Under the pieces are notes generated by a model. The model was not told the origin of the DNA and made no database searches. It saw only the letters and a list, made by a program, of their open reading frames with translations. A program made the translations under genes and the position numbers. This document shows positions 20,903-30,602 of a stretch of 64,000 nt of DNA, piece by piece. The stretch is from Phanerodontia chrysosporium (Eukaryota > Basidiomycota > Agaricomycetes > Polyporales > Phanerochaetaceae). Within the stretch, counting starts at the first letter, position 1; the number at the start of each line of letters is the position of its first letter. The stretch spans positions 1 through 64,000 of the forward strand of contig MJGA01000015.1 of the NCBI GenBank assembly GCA_001910725.1, in the 5' to 3' direction.

Positions 20903-21609
20903 CTGATAGTGAGGAAGATCTTTTATGAACTTGCATACACTACGAAAATAGTACTGAGTAATGCTCTCAACCTTATTCTGGTCTGAAGTAACATTATGCT
21001 TTTGACATAGGCACCCATAGAAATGTAAAAAGGGAAGCACTTCTGAATGCTTGCCTTTAAACTTGCATGGAGCACCCTTTTTATTAGTTGTGTCCTTTGT
21101 GATGCAACCACTCCTCTGCCCTCAGTGGCACTCAGTGGCTCAGTGCAGTGGCCAGGTACATTGACCATGTGCAGTGGCCCTCATGGGCCACTACTTTGTA
21201 CTTCTTCCTTTATCTCTTTTCGCTTTCGTTCCTTTGTCCTTAGTTAAGACTCTGACTTGTAGGATAGTATATAAACCCTGGGGGTAGTGTCTGAGCCCTT
21301 CAGTTGCTCATCCACTACTACCAGTGTGATTCAGGGCACTCCTGTAGTCGAGTTTAGCTTCTACATTTAACACTTTTGTTTTGGCAGGGAAAGATCAACA
21401 ACTTCTCCTTCAGGGCTAGCCGTGGATACTGCAATAGCTGGCTGAGCCTGCTGACGGAAATGACTCCCTCGCTGCTGAGGCTGAGCTGGCTGGGCAGATC
21501 CGAAAGGCATTGTGAATGTAGACATAGGTGTAGGATATGTCTGCGCAAGTATGGAATGTAAGGGTGATATAAGCGACGTAGAGTGTGATGACATAAACAT
21601 TAACGACAT
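20903..21609 (-). pseudogene. Element 0 gag N-terminus, interrupted by a solo LTR
   Basis: The minus-strand ATG at 21609 opens a Gln/Pro/Ser-rich leader (TMPFGSAQPAQPQQRGSHF) and reads EGEVVDLSLPKQK. Here the solo LTR at 21082-21372 intervenes. Reading resumes SAPCKFKGKHSEVLPFF, the start of the clade's capsid (S-A-P-x-x-F-x-G-x-x-x-E-V-x-x-F), then decays through several stops to DLPHYQ next to Element D. The continuation is at 13433. Confidence 0.65.
21082..21372 (+). repeat. Solo LTR, copia-linked E family
   Basis: TATTAGTTGTGTCC...TTTAACA, 291 bp, with TSD CTTTT at 21077-21081 and 21373-21377. A TATA-like GTATATAAACC is at about 21268. It interrupts the Element 0 gag. Confidence 0.9.
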
Positions 21610-21623
21610 GGGTGGCGGAGGCT

Positions 21624-22847
21624 ATCATGTGCCAAACCTGTTTGCCACAAGATATAAATGAAATGAGGCTCATTCAGATATAGTAAAATAGGCATAATGA
21701 AGCAGAGCTTAGTATGGAAGAAGATATCAAGGTGTGGGAATGTACAGTAAAGTGTGGAAGTTCAGAGCAAAGATGTGAGAAGACAGAAACCCAAAAGGTG
21801 AAGCATGAGAAGATGCAGCTATGTTGGGAACACTGTGGGAAAGACAGGTTATATTTGGGTGGTATGAGAAAGTAACTACCTAATTAGACCTTAGAAAGTG
21901 CCAAGCAGTCCTAGAACAAGGGAAGAGATGTGCAGAAGATCAGAGGAAAGTATAGAAAGGAATGGAATCTGCTGGAAAAATACAGAAAGAAGGCGCCAAG
22001 CAGAAAAGAAAGTGGAAAGGAGTTGCAAGAAGAAAGTAGAATAGTGTAGCACCTTGTAGAACATTCTAGCATTGTACAAATTGACCAAATACAGTCAAAT
22101 AAGGCCATACTCTGTAGGAGTATAAAAGGCCTCTCTCTTCTTCTCTCTCAATAGATTACTAGTTGAAAGCAGCCAGTTAATTTCTCACCTCAACCACCAC
22201 CATCTCTTAATGTGGACTGTGTGTTATAAGTATAAGTGTGATTCAGTTCTAGTAAGAGTAGGTAGCCCACTAGTGCAATCAGACATTGTGGTGGTAGTCT
22301 ATTGCTTACTCAGTCTTTAGTCTACGGTCCTCCGTCTACAGTAAGATTAGTTAGTCCACCAGTGCACTCAGGCATTGTGGTGGTAGTCTATTGCTTACTC
22401 TAGTTACGTCCACGGTATTACGGTTTTACGTTAGCACTTTAGTCCAGCAAGGTGCCTGGTAGTGAGCTATTTGGTTTTGAAGGTTTAGTTGTTTGTCTAC
22501 AGTCCACGGTTTACATATAAGTAATAGCAAGTAGGCTATACTTACTTGGTTGTTACTTGGTTTATAGTCATAAGTAAAGATAAGCAAGTAAGGCTTACTT
22601 TACTTACTCTTTGGTTACTAAGGTCTTACTTACAAGTGTTATTGGTACTTAAGTCTTATTACCTTATCCCCATTCAGGAGACTACCTCTCTTACCTCTAC
22701 ACACTATTCTACCCTCTGTATACCTACTATCCCCAGCAATACCTTTCCCTCCACATGAACACCTAAGGCAGTAGTCGACCAATAATCTGGTGCACCTCAC
22801 TTGGTTACATTTGGTAATATCCTTTGCCCAAGATATAAAGCACGACA
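21624..22847 (+). repeat. LTR of the D family, plus orientation
   Basis: ATCATGTGCC...AGCACGACA, about 1.22 kb, aligned with 13439-14621 in reverse. The TATA region GTATAAAAGG (about 22120) is followed by a C/T-rich tract. Flanks (AGGCT and CTGTT) do not match, so it is either one LTR of a larger element or rearranged; no interior genes are visible on either side. Confidence 0.75.
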
Positions 22848-23192
22848 CTGTTTGTTGGGTTTTCTGAACCAGATGTTAGGTTGAGAATTCCCAGTGGTTC
22901 GTGTTGGGGATATGTAGTTTATTGTATAAATGTATGTAAGAGTAAGAGCAATGAATGTGGAATGGATACAGCTATGGTCTTGGCCGCTAGACCTAGGCTA
23001 TGTCTACACTGAGCCTAATGTCCAGTGGACAGCCTGCTTACACGTAAATAGGTGCTTCACTCCAGTATAGTGAAGGCTTATATATCAAATTGTTATTACT
23101 TGAGTTTACATTACAGATGAAGTTCAAGTAAATCTAAGTGACCACAAATGTAAATGGCAACTGTTGACAATTGAAACGTACTGCACTGAGCC
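22848..23192. other. No gene seen; AT-rich spacer
   Basis: This stretch holds no ORF with recognisable coding character and no repeat shared with the rest of the window. It contains a TATA-like TATATATC near 23081 and may be a fragment of an unrecognised LTR. Confidence 0.4.
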
Positions 23193-23197
23193 CTTTG

Positions 23198-23830
23198 TGT
23201 CACGGAGCTAGCGCTCAATACTACACGAGGAAGGGTGGATGGAGATGACAACAACGAGGTGTAGCAGAGCGGGTCATGTAGTGATGCATGACTTATGCAG
23301 TTGTTTGTATTGACCAAGAGATCGAGATGATGGACAGGAGCAAGGAGAGCTACTCTTATATACTACTGTACTCTAGAGCAGGCTGTACGGTTATATAAGC
23401 TAATGGGCAGTGCTCAGCATAGCTGGTGAGGCTGTGACGTGAACTGCATGGCAAGACTGTACCAGGGCTGTGTCATGAGGCTGCGTTAGCTGGCAGTGTT
23501 CTGAGGCTGCATCAGGCCGAGGCTGTGTCATCGGAATGATTAGCTCAGTTGTCTCGGCGAGGGGAGTCATCAGGAATGACAGTACCTCCTCAACAATCTG
23601 GGGAGCTGGTTGCAAGGCAGACCGGTGATCTGAGCAGTGTCTGAGCACGTAGCAGAATGCGCTGGCATCTATGGGTGATGTGCCATCAGGGCGCTGGTGC
23701 TGAATAGCCAGGTGCTGAGTGTGGGCAGTTAGGACTCCAGACGGCACGAGGGCTGCTCGCCCGTCGGATTAATCAAGGAAAATAGCCAACAATTGGCGAA
23801 AAATAGGGCTATGCCATCACATCTGTCACA
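23198..23830 (-). repeat. Solo LTR of the B family, 59 bp shorter
   Basis: In minus orientation it reads TGTGACAGATGTGATGG...GAGCTCCGTGACA. TSD CTTTG is at 23193-23197 and 23831-23835. Its length is 633 bp against 692 bp at 39439; the missing 59 bp correspond exactly to the intron-like unit, with a single CTTGGTCAATAC followed directly by the sequence that comes after the second repeat in other copies. Confidence 0.92.
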
Positions 23831-23835
23831 CTTTG

Positions 23836-24660
23836 CTCAGTATGCTCAGTAAGCAATTCCCCCTTTCACTAGTATCATAGTGAACTGATAGGGCCTACTT
23901 TGTAGCTAAGTCAGTTGCTAAGCTACACTACCGTGGGTGAAACAATAGCCTGACTGTGGCTCAAAGATTGCTTGTCATTTGAAGTACTACTTATGGTCTA
24001 TATATACATGTGGAGGCTATTTGAAATTGAAGAGAGTGAGAATAAAGAAGCTGAGAAAGGAAGTAAATATTTGTTATTAGAAAGAAACCAGAATAAACTA
24101 GATTATTCAGTCCTCTTCTACCTGTTTCTGATATATTCTGGTCAGTTCCTACTGTTAAATCAAGCATATGCTGAGCAATCTGGAATATTTGTTCCATTTC
24201 CACAAATTCTGCCATGTTCTGGCTGCTGGAAGTGAAGGAATAGTCTGTTTCTGGAACGTTTCACAAGATTCTGAAGAATTCTGAGGCATTCTGAGAGGCT
24301 TAATATAAATACAAGTCAATAACATCATTTACTGTTCCTTATGTACATCTTATACGTACATGTTCACTGCTAGATGCTGTTAATTATTGGTCTTTGCACC
24401 TATTTGTTGCAACACCTAGGGTGCAAATATACCTAGTATCACAGATAAGTAGTTATGGGCTATAGCTTACCTCTTCAACATTCTGCATGACCTAGTGTCA
24501 AATATCTTTGGCATCTGTCACTGCGCTTTTTCTAAAAGGGGAATCAGCAGTCGTGCTCAGTCAATATCTATTAGTTCCTCCAAGCAGCATTTGATCAGCA
24601 AGTCATATGACACATAATATCACAGTGGTGTAACTTGCAATCTTCCTGGGACATGTTAGG
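23836..24660. other. No gene seen; AT-rich region
   Basis: A plus-strand ORF at 23972-24235 is low in complexity, Tyr/Leu-rich and unlike any family I know. AATATAAATAC near 24301 could be a TATA box of an unrecognised LTR ending near TTGCAACA (24416). I cannot support a gene. Confidence 0.35.
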
Positions 24661-25976
24661 ACATGCGAGCAGCAGAGATGAAGAGTGATTTTTCTCTATT
24701 CACCACTATGCAACTCAGAACATCCTTCCATCTACTACAATCAGTAGAGTACTAGCATGATTCATATTGCAGATGCTGTTAGTCGTGTAACTAACCTCAC
24801 TGAGATGAGATTATTGCAGAGCATTGTGACAACTCTACACTCTTTCAGCTGTGTTATGCCAATTGCGCGTGGAGAGAATCTGCCCTATATCAATATTTCC
24901 AAGAAGTAGACAATATGTGGGCCTCGGTATTCTTCACCTTGCCATGGCATTTGGATGCCTCCAGGCATATTCAGGTGAGTACATATAGTCAGCCTTAACC
25001 TGAGTTTAATGTATAGTCTGTCAAGCAGGGGTCTCCATGACAGAGGGCATTATCTTTCTTCTCTCAGTTAGCCCATCGCGTCCGAGCATGGATTATATCT
25101 GCAGATACTGAGAATTCCAGATGGTGTTATGGATGATGGAACAATCTCTGGGTCCTCTAACCTCTGGGCCTGCCGGGGCTACAAGGTCATTTTATCTGGG
25201 AGGTAGATTCTCTTATAACAATCATCAAGTACACTGGTGGCATTCCCACACTATTTTCGAAGCTCATTAACCTCGACATTCATCTGTATCAGCTTAGCTA
25301 GAGTTTTGTCCCTAGTTCTGTCATTGCCAGACATCTCACTGTAACCTCTGCCGCCCAGGAGGATGCCCGCACCATTTTCAGTTCGGCTTTACATGCATGA
25401 AGTCTCTCTCGATTTGGACCAGTCCCAGTAGACTTGGCAATACCAAACCAGTAACGCCACTTCGTCCTCTTTACATCTTCAGTCTGCAAGGCTTGTCGAT
25501 TATCAGCACTTTGACCTCTCTCAAACTGCCCACCATTTGTATTCATCACATCCTGGCTGAATTTCAAAAAATGCAGAATCTGTGCTCTTTGAAGTGTAGC
25601 CTAGATCGTCGACAGATCTTGAAATTCCATCTCCAAGGAAAGCTCTCTCATATCGAACAGCTCACTTTATTCTTTTCTGTAGCACACATGTTAGACTTTG
25701 CCAACTTCCTCAATGTTGCAAGTCTCAATCATCTCAAGAGACTTGCACTCATATGTGCAAGCACCATCAAAACTCTTAAAGGCCACAATATGCACCTTTG
25801 GGAAGGTTGATGCCTTTTTCAATGCAAGCGGACTGCATAAAACCTGAAGACATGGATCGTCTTTGCGGCATAGTAGCCTTGCTCTTCGCCACCCTGCAGC
25901 ATGTGGTCCTTAAGAAAGCAGTGAGTGTTCCCCTTGTGCCTCTGCATGTTGGTTGCTTACCAAAAATATAGACCAA
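24661..25976 (+). pseudogene. Decayed host-like gene, possibly F-box/LRR type
   Basis: Plus-strand patches suggest an old gene: ADAVSRVTNLTEMRLLQSIV near 24.8 kb, a possible intron starting GTGAGT at about 24974, SKLINLDIHLYQLS near 25.3 kb, and the best piece at 25397-25810 (LAEFQKMQNLCSLKCSLDRR, FANFLNVASLNHLKRLALI). The regular Leu spacing resembles the leucine-rich part of the F-box-type proteins abundant in Agaricomycetes, but no F-box is clear. Many stops are present. The identity is a guess from repeat spacing; the coding character is moderately supported. Confidence 0.3.
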
Positions 25977-26408
25977 TGTTATGAACCTGAAGAAGCTCTA
26001 AGACCCACCTCTCATAAAGGTGACATTCTATAATATACCCCAGGGAGCCCTGCTTTCAGCAGAGTTACTATCCTTGGACTCACATGGAGCATTATATAAT
26101 CATCACACTTTTGTCTTGCTCTGTGGTAGATTTGACACTGCCACAAATCTTCGGTCTCATTTCCACTGAAGACTTGACATTGATATGTATTTTTTACATG
26201 GAATATAGTGCACTGGCAAGGTGGAAGGCAAAAGTCTTCAACAACACCAGGACTTGATAGAATGGAGGAATCAATAAATGTGCAAGTATCAGAGCGCAGC
26301 AAGGTGGAATGAGCAACTGAAAGGTGGCATGGGGAACTTGGAAACAATCTGCGAGCTGGGTATATGCGTGTTGTTGTTCTCCACTACGGGTACTGATATG
26401 ATATTGTA

Positions 26409-26640
26409 TTAATGCGTACTGTAGGAGAGATAGAATCGGAGCTCAGTCTTGAGGTGTGAGCTTGTCGAGAAAAGTATCAAGGGCAATAGCAGCTCCAGGC
26501 AGGGGAAAGTTGAGCCATAAATTGTCAGCAACCCTGTGATGTGCAAGGATTGCTCTTGGTGTGTCGTGTTAAGTGCCGGGGATGCACGTGAAAAGGTTGT
26601 CAAGAACGCGCACATCAGGATTGCATTTGAGCAGCAATCT
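26409..26640 (-). other. Unassigned minus-strand coding fragment
   Basis: Minus reading includes DNLWLNFPLPGAAIALDTFL, a protein-like stretch with no frame continuity to the copia protease next to it. Stops surround it. It may be a piece of a host gene into which the copia element inserted. No function can be given. Confidence 0.25.
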
Positions 26641-26646
26641 ATAATA

Positions 26647-27724
26647 TCACATGATACTACAATATTCGAGCAACGTTTTAATCTTCACGCCCTCTGAATA
26701 CACTGTAGCCTCATTACCAAGGCGCACAGCAACCTGAAGAGGCTTGTAGTTGCGGATCCAGTGCTTGTGAGGCGTCATATGAGAAGTGGCCCCAGTGTCT
26801 GCAGTCCAGTGGAGGTGAGTGGTGGGTTCAGGGATGGCAAAGTGTGCAGTATGATGCACAGAGGCTTGGCTGGCAGACTCAGAAGGGAGTTCCTGAGCTG
26901 CAGCAGCTGTGGCAGGGGCCTTGGGCTTGTTCTTGCCATGCTGCTTCTTCTTTCCCTCGATGTCCTGGCGTGCCTTCTCCTTATCACACTTGTAGCGGAA
27001 GCACTGGTCCTGAGGGTGATCTGGAAGGCCACAGTATGCGCAAGGGGCATTTCTGGTGGTCTGTGAGGCATTGGCAGCAAGTACAGAGGTGGTGCCATGT
27101 GTAATAGAGTGCAAACAAAGGGCCTCCTCATTTGATAAAGGCAGACTGGAGCGATTCCTTGTCGAACTTGTCCAGGAGCTGGAGAAACAAGGTGAAATTG
27201 GTGTAGAAGTCAGGGAGGGCTCGGATTATGCACATGCAGGTGAGTTCCTTGTCCAGCTCATCCAGATTAAACTTCTCCGACCTGAGTTCCTTGACCTTCT
27301 GCATGGCACCCTGAATCCTGGTTATCAGAGACAACAGGGACTTGTACGCCTCCATCCGGATGGAGAAAAACTCCTCCTAGGCATTGAAGTGCATGCCAGA
27401 CTTCTTCTGAAGATGCACAGACTCGGCGGTGGCCCACATCGTCACAGGGTCTTCAAGGTGGTCTCGCACATGGAGCTTCTACTCCTCAGAGAGAGAGAGG
27501 TAGATCTCACCAGCTGTCTTCATTACCTTCTCATCAAATGCCTCCATTGTTGCTACTTCCTCCGCTGTAGATATCTTGTAGTTGACTGGGGTGGGGCGCA
27601 GCTCCTTGCCCTTAACAAGGTGGAAGCAGCCTTTGGTCATGAGAAAAGCTAGGCAATTCCCACTCCATTGGTGGTAGTTACCTGTGTGGAGCTTCTCGTA
27701 GAGGTGGAAGGTGTCTGAGGACAT
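26647..27724 (-). pseudogene. Copia gag and protease
   Basis: Minus ATG at 27724: FHLYEKLHTGNYHQWSGNCL matches the start of copia gags (L-x-G-x-N-Y-x-x-W). In-frame stops occur at about 27480 and 27377, then the gag middle EAYKSLLSLITRIQGAMQKV and ELTCMCIIRALPDFYTNF (L-P-x-x-Y/F motif). A frameshift near 27128 leads to the zinc knuckle CAYCGLPDHPQDQC (C-X2-C-X4-H-X4-C) and a Lys-rich tail. The protease is HLHWTADTGATSHMTPHKHW, with the copia-type D-T-G-A-T-S-H-M active site. The reading ends at 26647 with no integrase. Confidence 0.85.
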
Positions 27725-27980
27725 GGTGGACGTTGTGGTGTGAGGAGGGAGCGATGAAAGCAGGAGAGAAGTCGAGTGGCAAGGTTCAGTGGCCCAAGTG
27801 GTCCAAGCTTGAGTGGCTCAGGCTGATTACTTAATCTGTATTGCAGATGGTGGTTGTTAACGACAGAGTTGGTCTTCACAGACAGTGGTTGGTGGGTCAA
27901 ATGCGTGAGTGACGTGGTGGAAGTAGGGGATAGCAATTGGGGAATGTGTGGCTCTTGTGAAGGCGAGGTTGGGGATGTAG

Positions 27981-28010
27981 TGTCGCAGTTAGAGCGCGGG
28001 ACTCATAACC
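27981..28010 (-). promoter_or_regulatory. Half-tRNA-type primer-binding site of the copia element
   Basis: Immediately inside the 5' LTR the minus strand reads GGTTATGAGTCCCGCGC. Its complement on the plus strand (GCGCGGGACTCATAACC, with TCGCAGTTAGA upstream) looks like the D-arm and anticodon arm of a CAT-anticodon tRNA-Met. Copia and Ty5 are known to prime from the 5' half of initiator tRNA-Met cut in the anticodon loop. No T-arm follows, so this is not a tRNA gene. Confidence 0.6.
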
Positions 28011-28301
28011 TATTAAATGACAGAGGTGAACTTGACTACAGGGGTGCTCTGAATCGCACTGGTGGTAGTGAATGAGTAACTACAGAGCCCAGGGCACTAC
28101 CCCAGGGTTTTTATACTATCCTACAGATCAGAGTATCAACTAAGAACAAAGGAGCATAGATAAAAAGAGACAAAGAAAGAAGTACAAAGCAAATCCTTTC
28201 ATGAGGGCCACTGCACCTGGTCAATGGACCTACCACTGCACTGGACCATTGGCTGCCACTGAGGGCAGAGGAGTGGTTGCATCACGATGACACAACTAAC
28301 A
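28011..28301 (-). repeat. 5' LTR of the copia element (E family)
   Basis: On the minus strand it runs from TGTTAGTTGTGTCA to ATTTAATA, diverged but aligned over its length with the other E copies. TATA-like GTATAAAAACC is at about 28114. Confidence 0.8.
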
Positions 28302-29168
28302 AGAGGATCACTGATGCATCTTCTTCTGATTGGACAGCCAACCAGGCACAAGTGGACGCCCTGCACTCTATCGGTGCCAACACCTTTAAATATATTCCAC
28401 AGCCCAACGGCGCCATTCTCTTTGGTCTCGGCAGTGACCCGTGGTCGACTCTTGCATAATGGGGCTCAGTTATGGTGCAATAAAAGGCAATGCTCGTCTA
28501 GGTTATGCTGTGAGGTGCACTCACCCATTTTATTCTACGAGTCCTATGTGCTCACAATATATTAGCACCATGGAAGCCCACACTCACTCATGGACGACGG
28601 CTTCACAAGGTTTTACCTATGTCATCACGATTATGATGACTACTTTACGAATGTACTGCTCGTGCCTGTAAGAACACGGATGGGGGTTCGACATAGATCC
28701 TCCGTCAGATCTCATAGACGTGCTCAAGCTGAGGATTGATAAATGAGAATATGAAAGTTTGGAACAGATTCTTATTCATCATGTAGACATTTCGCCTTCA
28801 CTGTCTGATTATCCAGGCATTGCTATTGCTACTACCACTCATGATCTCCATAGCCTACTCGCATTCATTAGCAATTCGACACTGCGTCTACTTGCTCTCC
28901 ACGCTGCATTTTTTCTCCTTGGCAGATTGCTTGTTGTTCGCCTTTTTCATGCCCATGATGTACTCTTCGCTCAAGAGCCGATGTACTCTGTCTATGTCAT
29001 AACATTCAGCATCGCTGCCTATTGATGTTTGTAGCCATCTGTGAAGCATGTCCTGTCGATATTCCATAGTCACCTGGTTGTGTTTTTCGTGTGATGCACT
29101 GCAGAGAAATGAGATGCATGTAGGAATGTTCCCACTTGACTCACATCAGCAGCATATCGTGGTTCATG
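28302..29168 (+). other. Unassigned coding-like fragments
   Basis: Plus reading at 28277-28459 contains DALHSIGANTFKYIPQPNG and ILFGLGSDPWSTLA, which look like a real protein. After a stop and frame change, KGNARLGYAVRCTHPFY follows. Further right, PPSDLIDVLKLRIDK and EQILIHHVDISPSLSDYPGI (28.69-28.82 kb) also look protein-derived. I do not recognise the families. Several stops show decay. The fragments lie between two E-family LTRs and may be host genes or part of an unrecognised transposon. Confidence 0.3.
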
Positions 29169-29443
29169 TGTTAGTTGTGTCATTGTGATGCAACCACTCC
29201 TCTGCCCTCAGTGACACCCAGTGGCCCAGTGCAGTGGCCCTCATGGGCCACTGACAAAGGACTTGCTTTGTACTTCTTCCTTTGTCTCTTTGCGCCTTTG
29301 CTCCTTTGTCCTTAATTGAGCCACGACCTGTAGGATAGAATATAAACCCTGGAGGTAGTGCCTGAGCCCTTCAGTTGCGCACCCACTACCACCAGTGTGA
29401 TTCAGGGCACTCCTGTAGTCCAGTTTATCTCCTACATCGAACA
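29169..29443 (+). repeat. E-family LTR, plus orientation
   Basis: TGTTAGTTGTGTCA...CATCGAACA, 275 bp, with TATA-like AATATAAACC at about 29338. Flanks TCATG and CCATA differ, so a TSD is not supported. Confidence 0.8.
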
Positions 29444-30283
29444 CCATAACAAGAGTCAAACAAGATGTGCCTGCCAAACAAAGAAAGAAACCTGCCCCCG
29501 ACCCACAATGGACTACCAACGCCGTCCTCGCCTTGACAATAATGATCAATGCCCTCGTTTGCTACCAGGCCGCATGAGATAGCTTGATAGGTCTTTCTCA
29601 ACTCTGCCAGCACACATGCAAGATCATGCATGCTGACAACAACCTCTGGGCGCGAGCCGTCGAAGTCGATCCTGAGCAATGAATGTGTTCAATGTAGGAG
29701 CTTAACTCGAATACAGGAGTGCCCTGAATCATACTGGTGGTAGTGGGTGAGCAACTGAAGGGCTCAGGCACTACCCCCAGTGTTTATATACTATCATACA
29801 AGTCAGAGTCTTAACTAAGGACAAAGGAACGAAAGCGAAAAGAGACAAAGGAAGAAGTACAAAGCAGTGGCCCATGAGGGCCACTGCACATGGTCAATGC
29901 ACCTGGCCACTGCACTGGGCCACTGAGTGCCACTGAGGGCAGAGGAGTGGTTGCATCATAAGGGACACAACTAATAGAATGATCATATCCGCCGATGAAG
30001 AGCACATCCGTGCAGTACAGGATTTGGAGATTGCACCCTAGCATCCCAGCTGATCTGAGGATCGTGGAGACTACAAGTTCTGTCAAGCTACGGTCACCTA
30101 ATTCCTCCACAAACGGCGATTAGATGCTACCTTGCGAGGTATTACATTCCCCACAAGGATGTCAGGTACATCACAACAGACTGTGATTCATTCACTCTTA
30201 CATCCTATCAGTCAGACCCTCAGAGATTTGGCCCGTAGTATTCCAAAGGGTCTAACGATCCCTGACAACACCTTGGTATTCAA
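29444..30283 (-). pseudogene. Unknown host-like gene cut by a solo LTR
   Basis: Minus-strand coding runs from about 30110 (MEELGDRSLTELVVSTILRS, then GCNLQILYCTDVLFIGGYDH) to the solo LTR. Removing the LTR and one TSD copy continues the same frame as SLLRIDFDGSRPEVVVSMHD and LACVLAELRKTYQAI to about 29425. Farther upstream DVPDILVGNVIPRKVASNRR is in another frame. I recognise no domain. The exact frame restoration shows the gene was open when the LTR element inserted. Confidence 0.5.
29686..29976 (-). repeat. Solo E-family LTR in a host-like gene
   Basis: 291 bp in minus orientation with TSD GAATG at 29681-29685 and 29977-29981. One terminal base is mutated (CTAATA instead of CTAACA on the plus strand). 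Confidence 0.9.
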
Positions 30284-30420
30284 TGTTCGTTGTAGGAGAT
30301 AAACTCGACTACAGAAGTGCCCTGAATCACACTGGTGGTGGTGGGGAGCAACTGAGTGTATTGGAGCGAAGGGAGAACTACTGATCTGGTGGTAGTGAAT
30401 GAGCAACTGAGGCTCTGATC
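30284..30420 (-). repeat. Truncated E-family LTR fragment
   Basis: It starts TGTTCGTTGTAGGAG and matches E-family sequence through GGAGCAACTGA, with a second copy of GGTGGTAGTG...GAGCAACTGA about 45 bp later. The rest of the LTR is absent. Confidence 0.6.
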
Positions 30421-30602
30421 GGCAACCGCTCCATTCAACGAACGGCGCTGTTCATGGGGGGTACGGTTCGTGGACACTTTGGCAGCGTGACATCTAAATA
30501 GAGTAGTTGGCTGCTAATAAATAAGATTGCACCCATCAGCTCTTATCTTGCGTGCGACCGCTGCCATATCCTTTGCTCACTGTAGTCTCCCACACTTCTA
30601 CC

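Larger units (their letters stand above)
1..21623 (-). mobile_element. Element 0: old minus-strand Ty3/gypsy element, split by insertions
   Basis: On the minus strand the pieces read, in order, gag N-terminus (21609-20903), gag capsid region (13433-12726), zinc-knuckle region (12534-12247), linker (1141-641), protease (640-407) and a pol spacer (406-1). Each break coincides with an inserted element. Across the Element D insertion the gag frame resumes as DLPHYQ (20.9 kb) to TPNWTFFVHDL (13.4 kb). Across Element A the duplicated 5-mer GGAAC rejoins the sequence. The architecture matches the large Agaricomycete gypsy clade whose gag ends in a zinc knuckle followed by a motif like YLANGTVIRDERSQI. 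Many stops and frameshifts make it non-functional. RT and integrase would lie left of the window. Confidence 0.8.
26647..28301 (-). mobile_element. Ty1/copia element, 5' part only
   Basis: On the minus strand: E-family LTR (28301-28011), a half-tRNA-like primer site (28010-27981), a leader of about 255 bp, gag (from 27724), and zinc knuckle plus protease to 26647. Integrase, RT and the 3' LTR are absent. This links the E-family LTRs scattered in the window (21082, 29169, 29686, 30284, 34849) to a copia element. Confidence 0.82.

Noticed and set aside
21624..22847. Solo LTR with TSD
   Set aside because: The two flanks (AGGCT and CTGTT) do not match, so it is listed only as an LTR.
27971..28010. 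A tRNA-Met gene on the plus strand
   Set aside because: D-arm and anticodon arm are tRNA-like, but no T-arm or acceptor complement follows; it abuts an LTR exactly where a copia primer site belongs.
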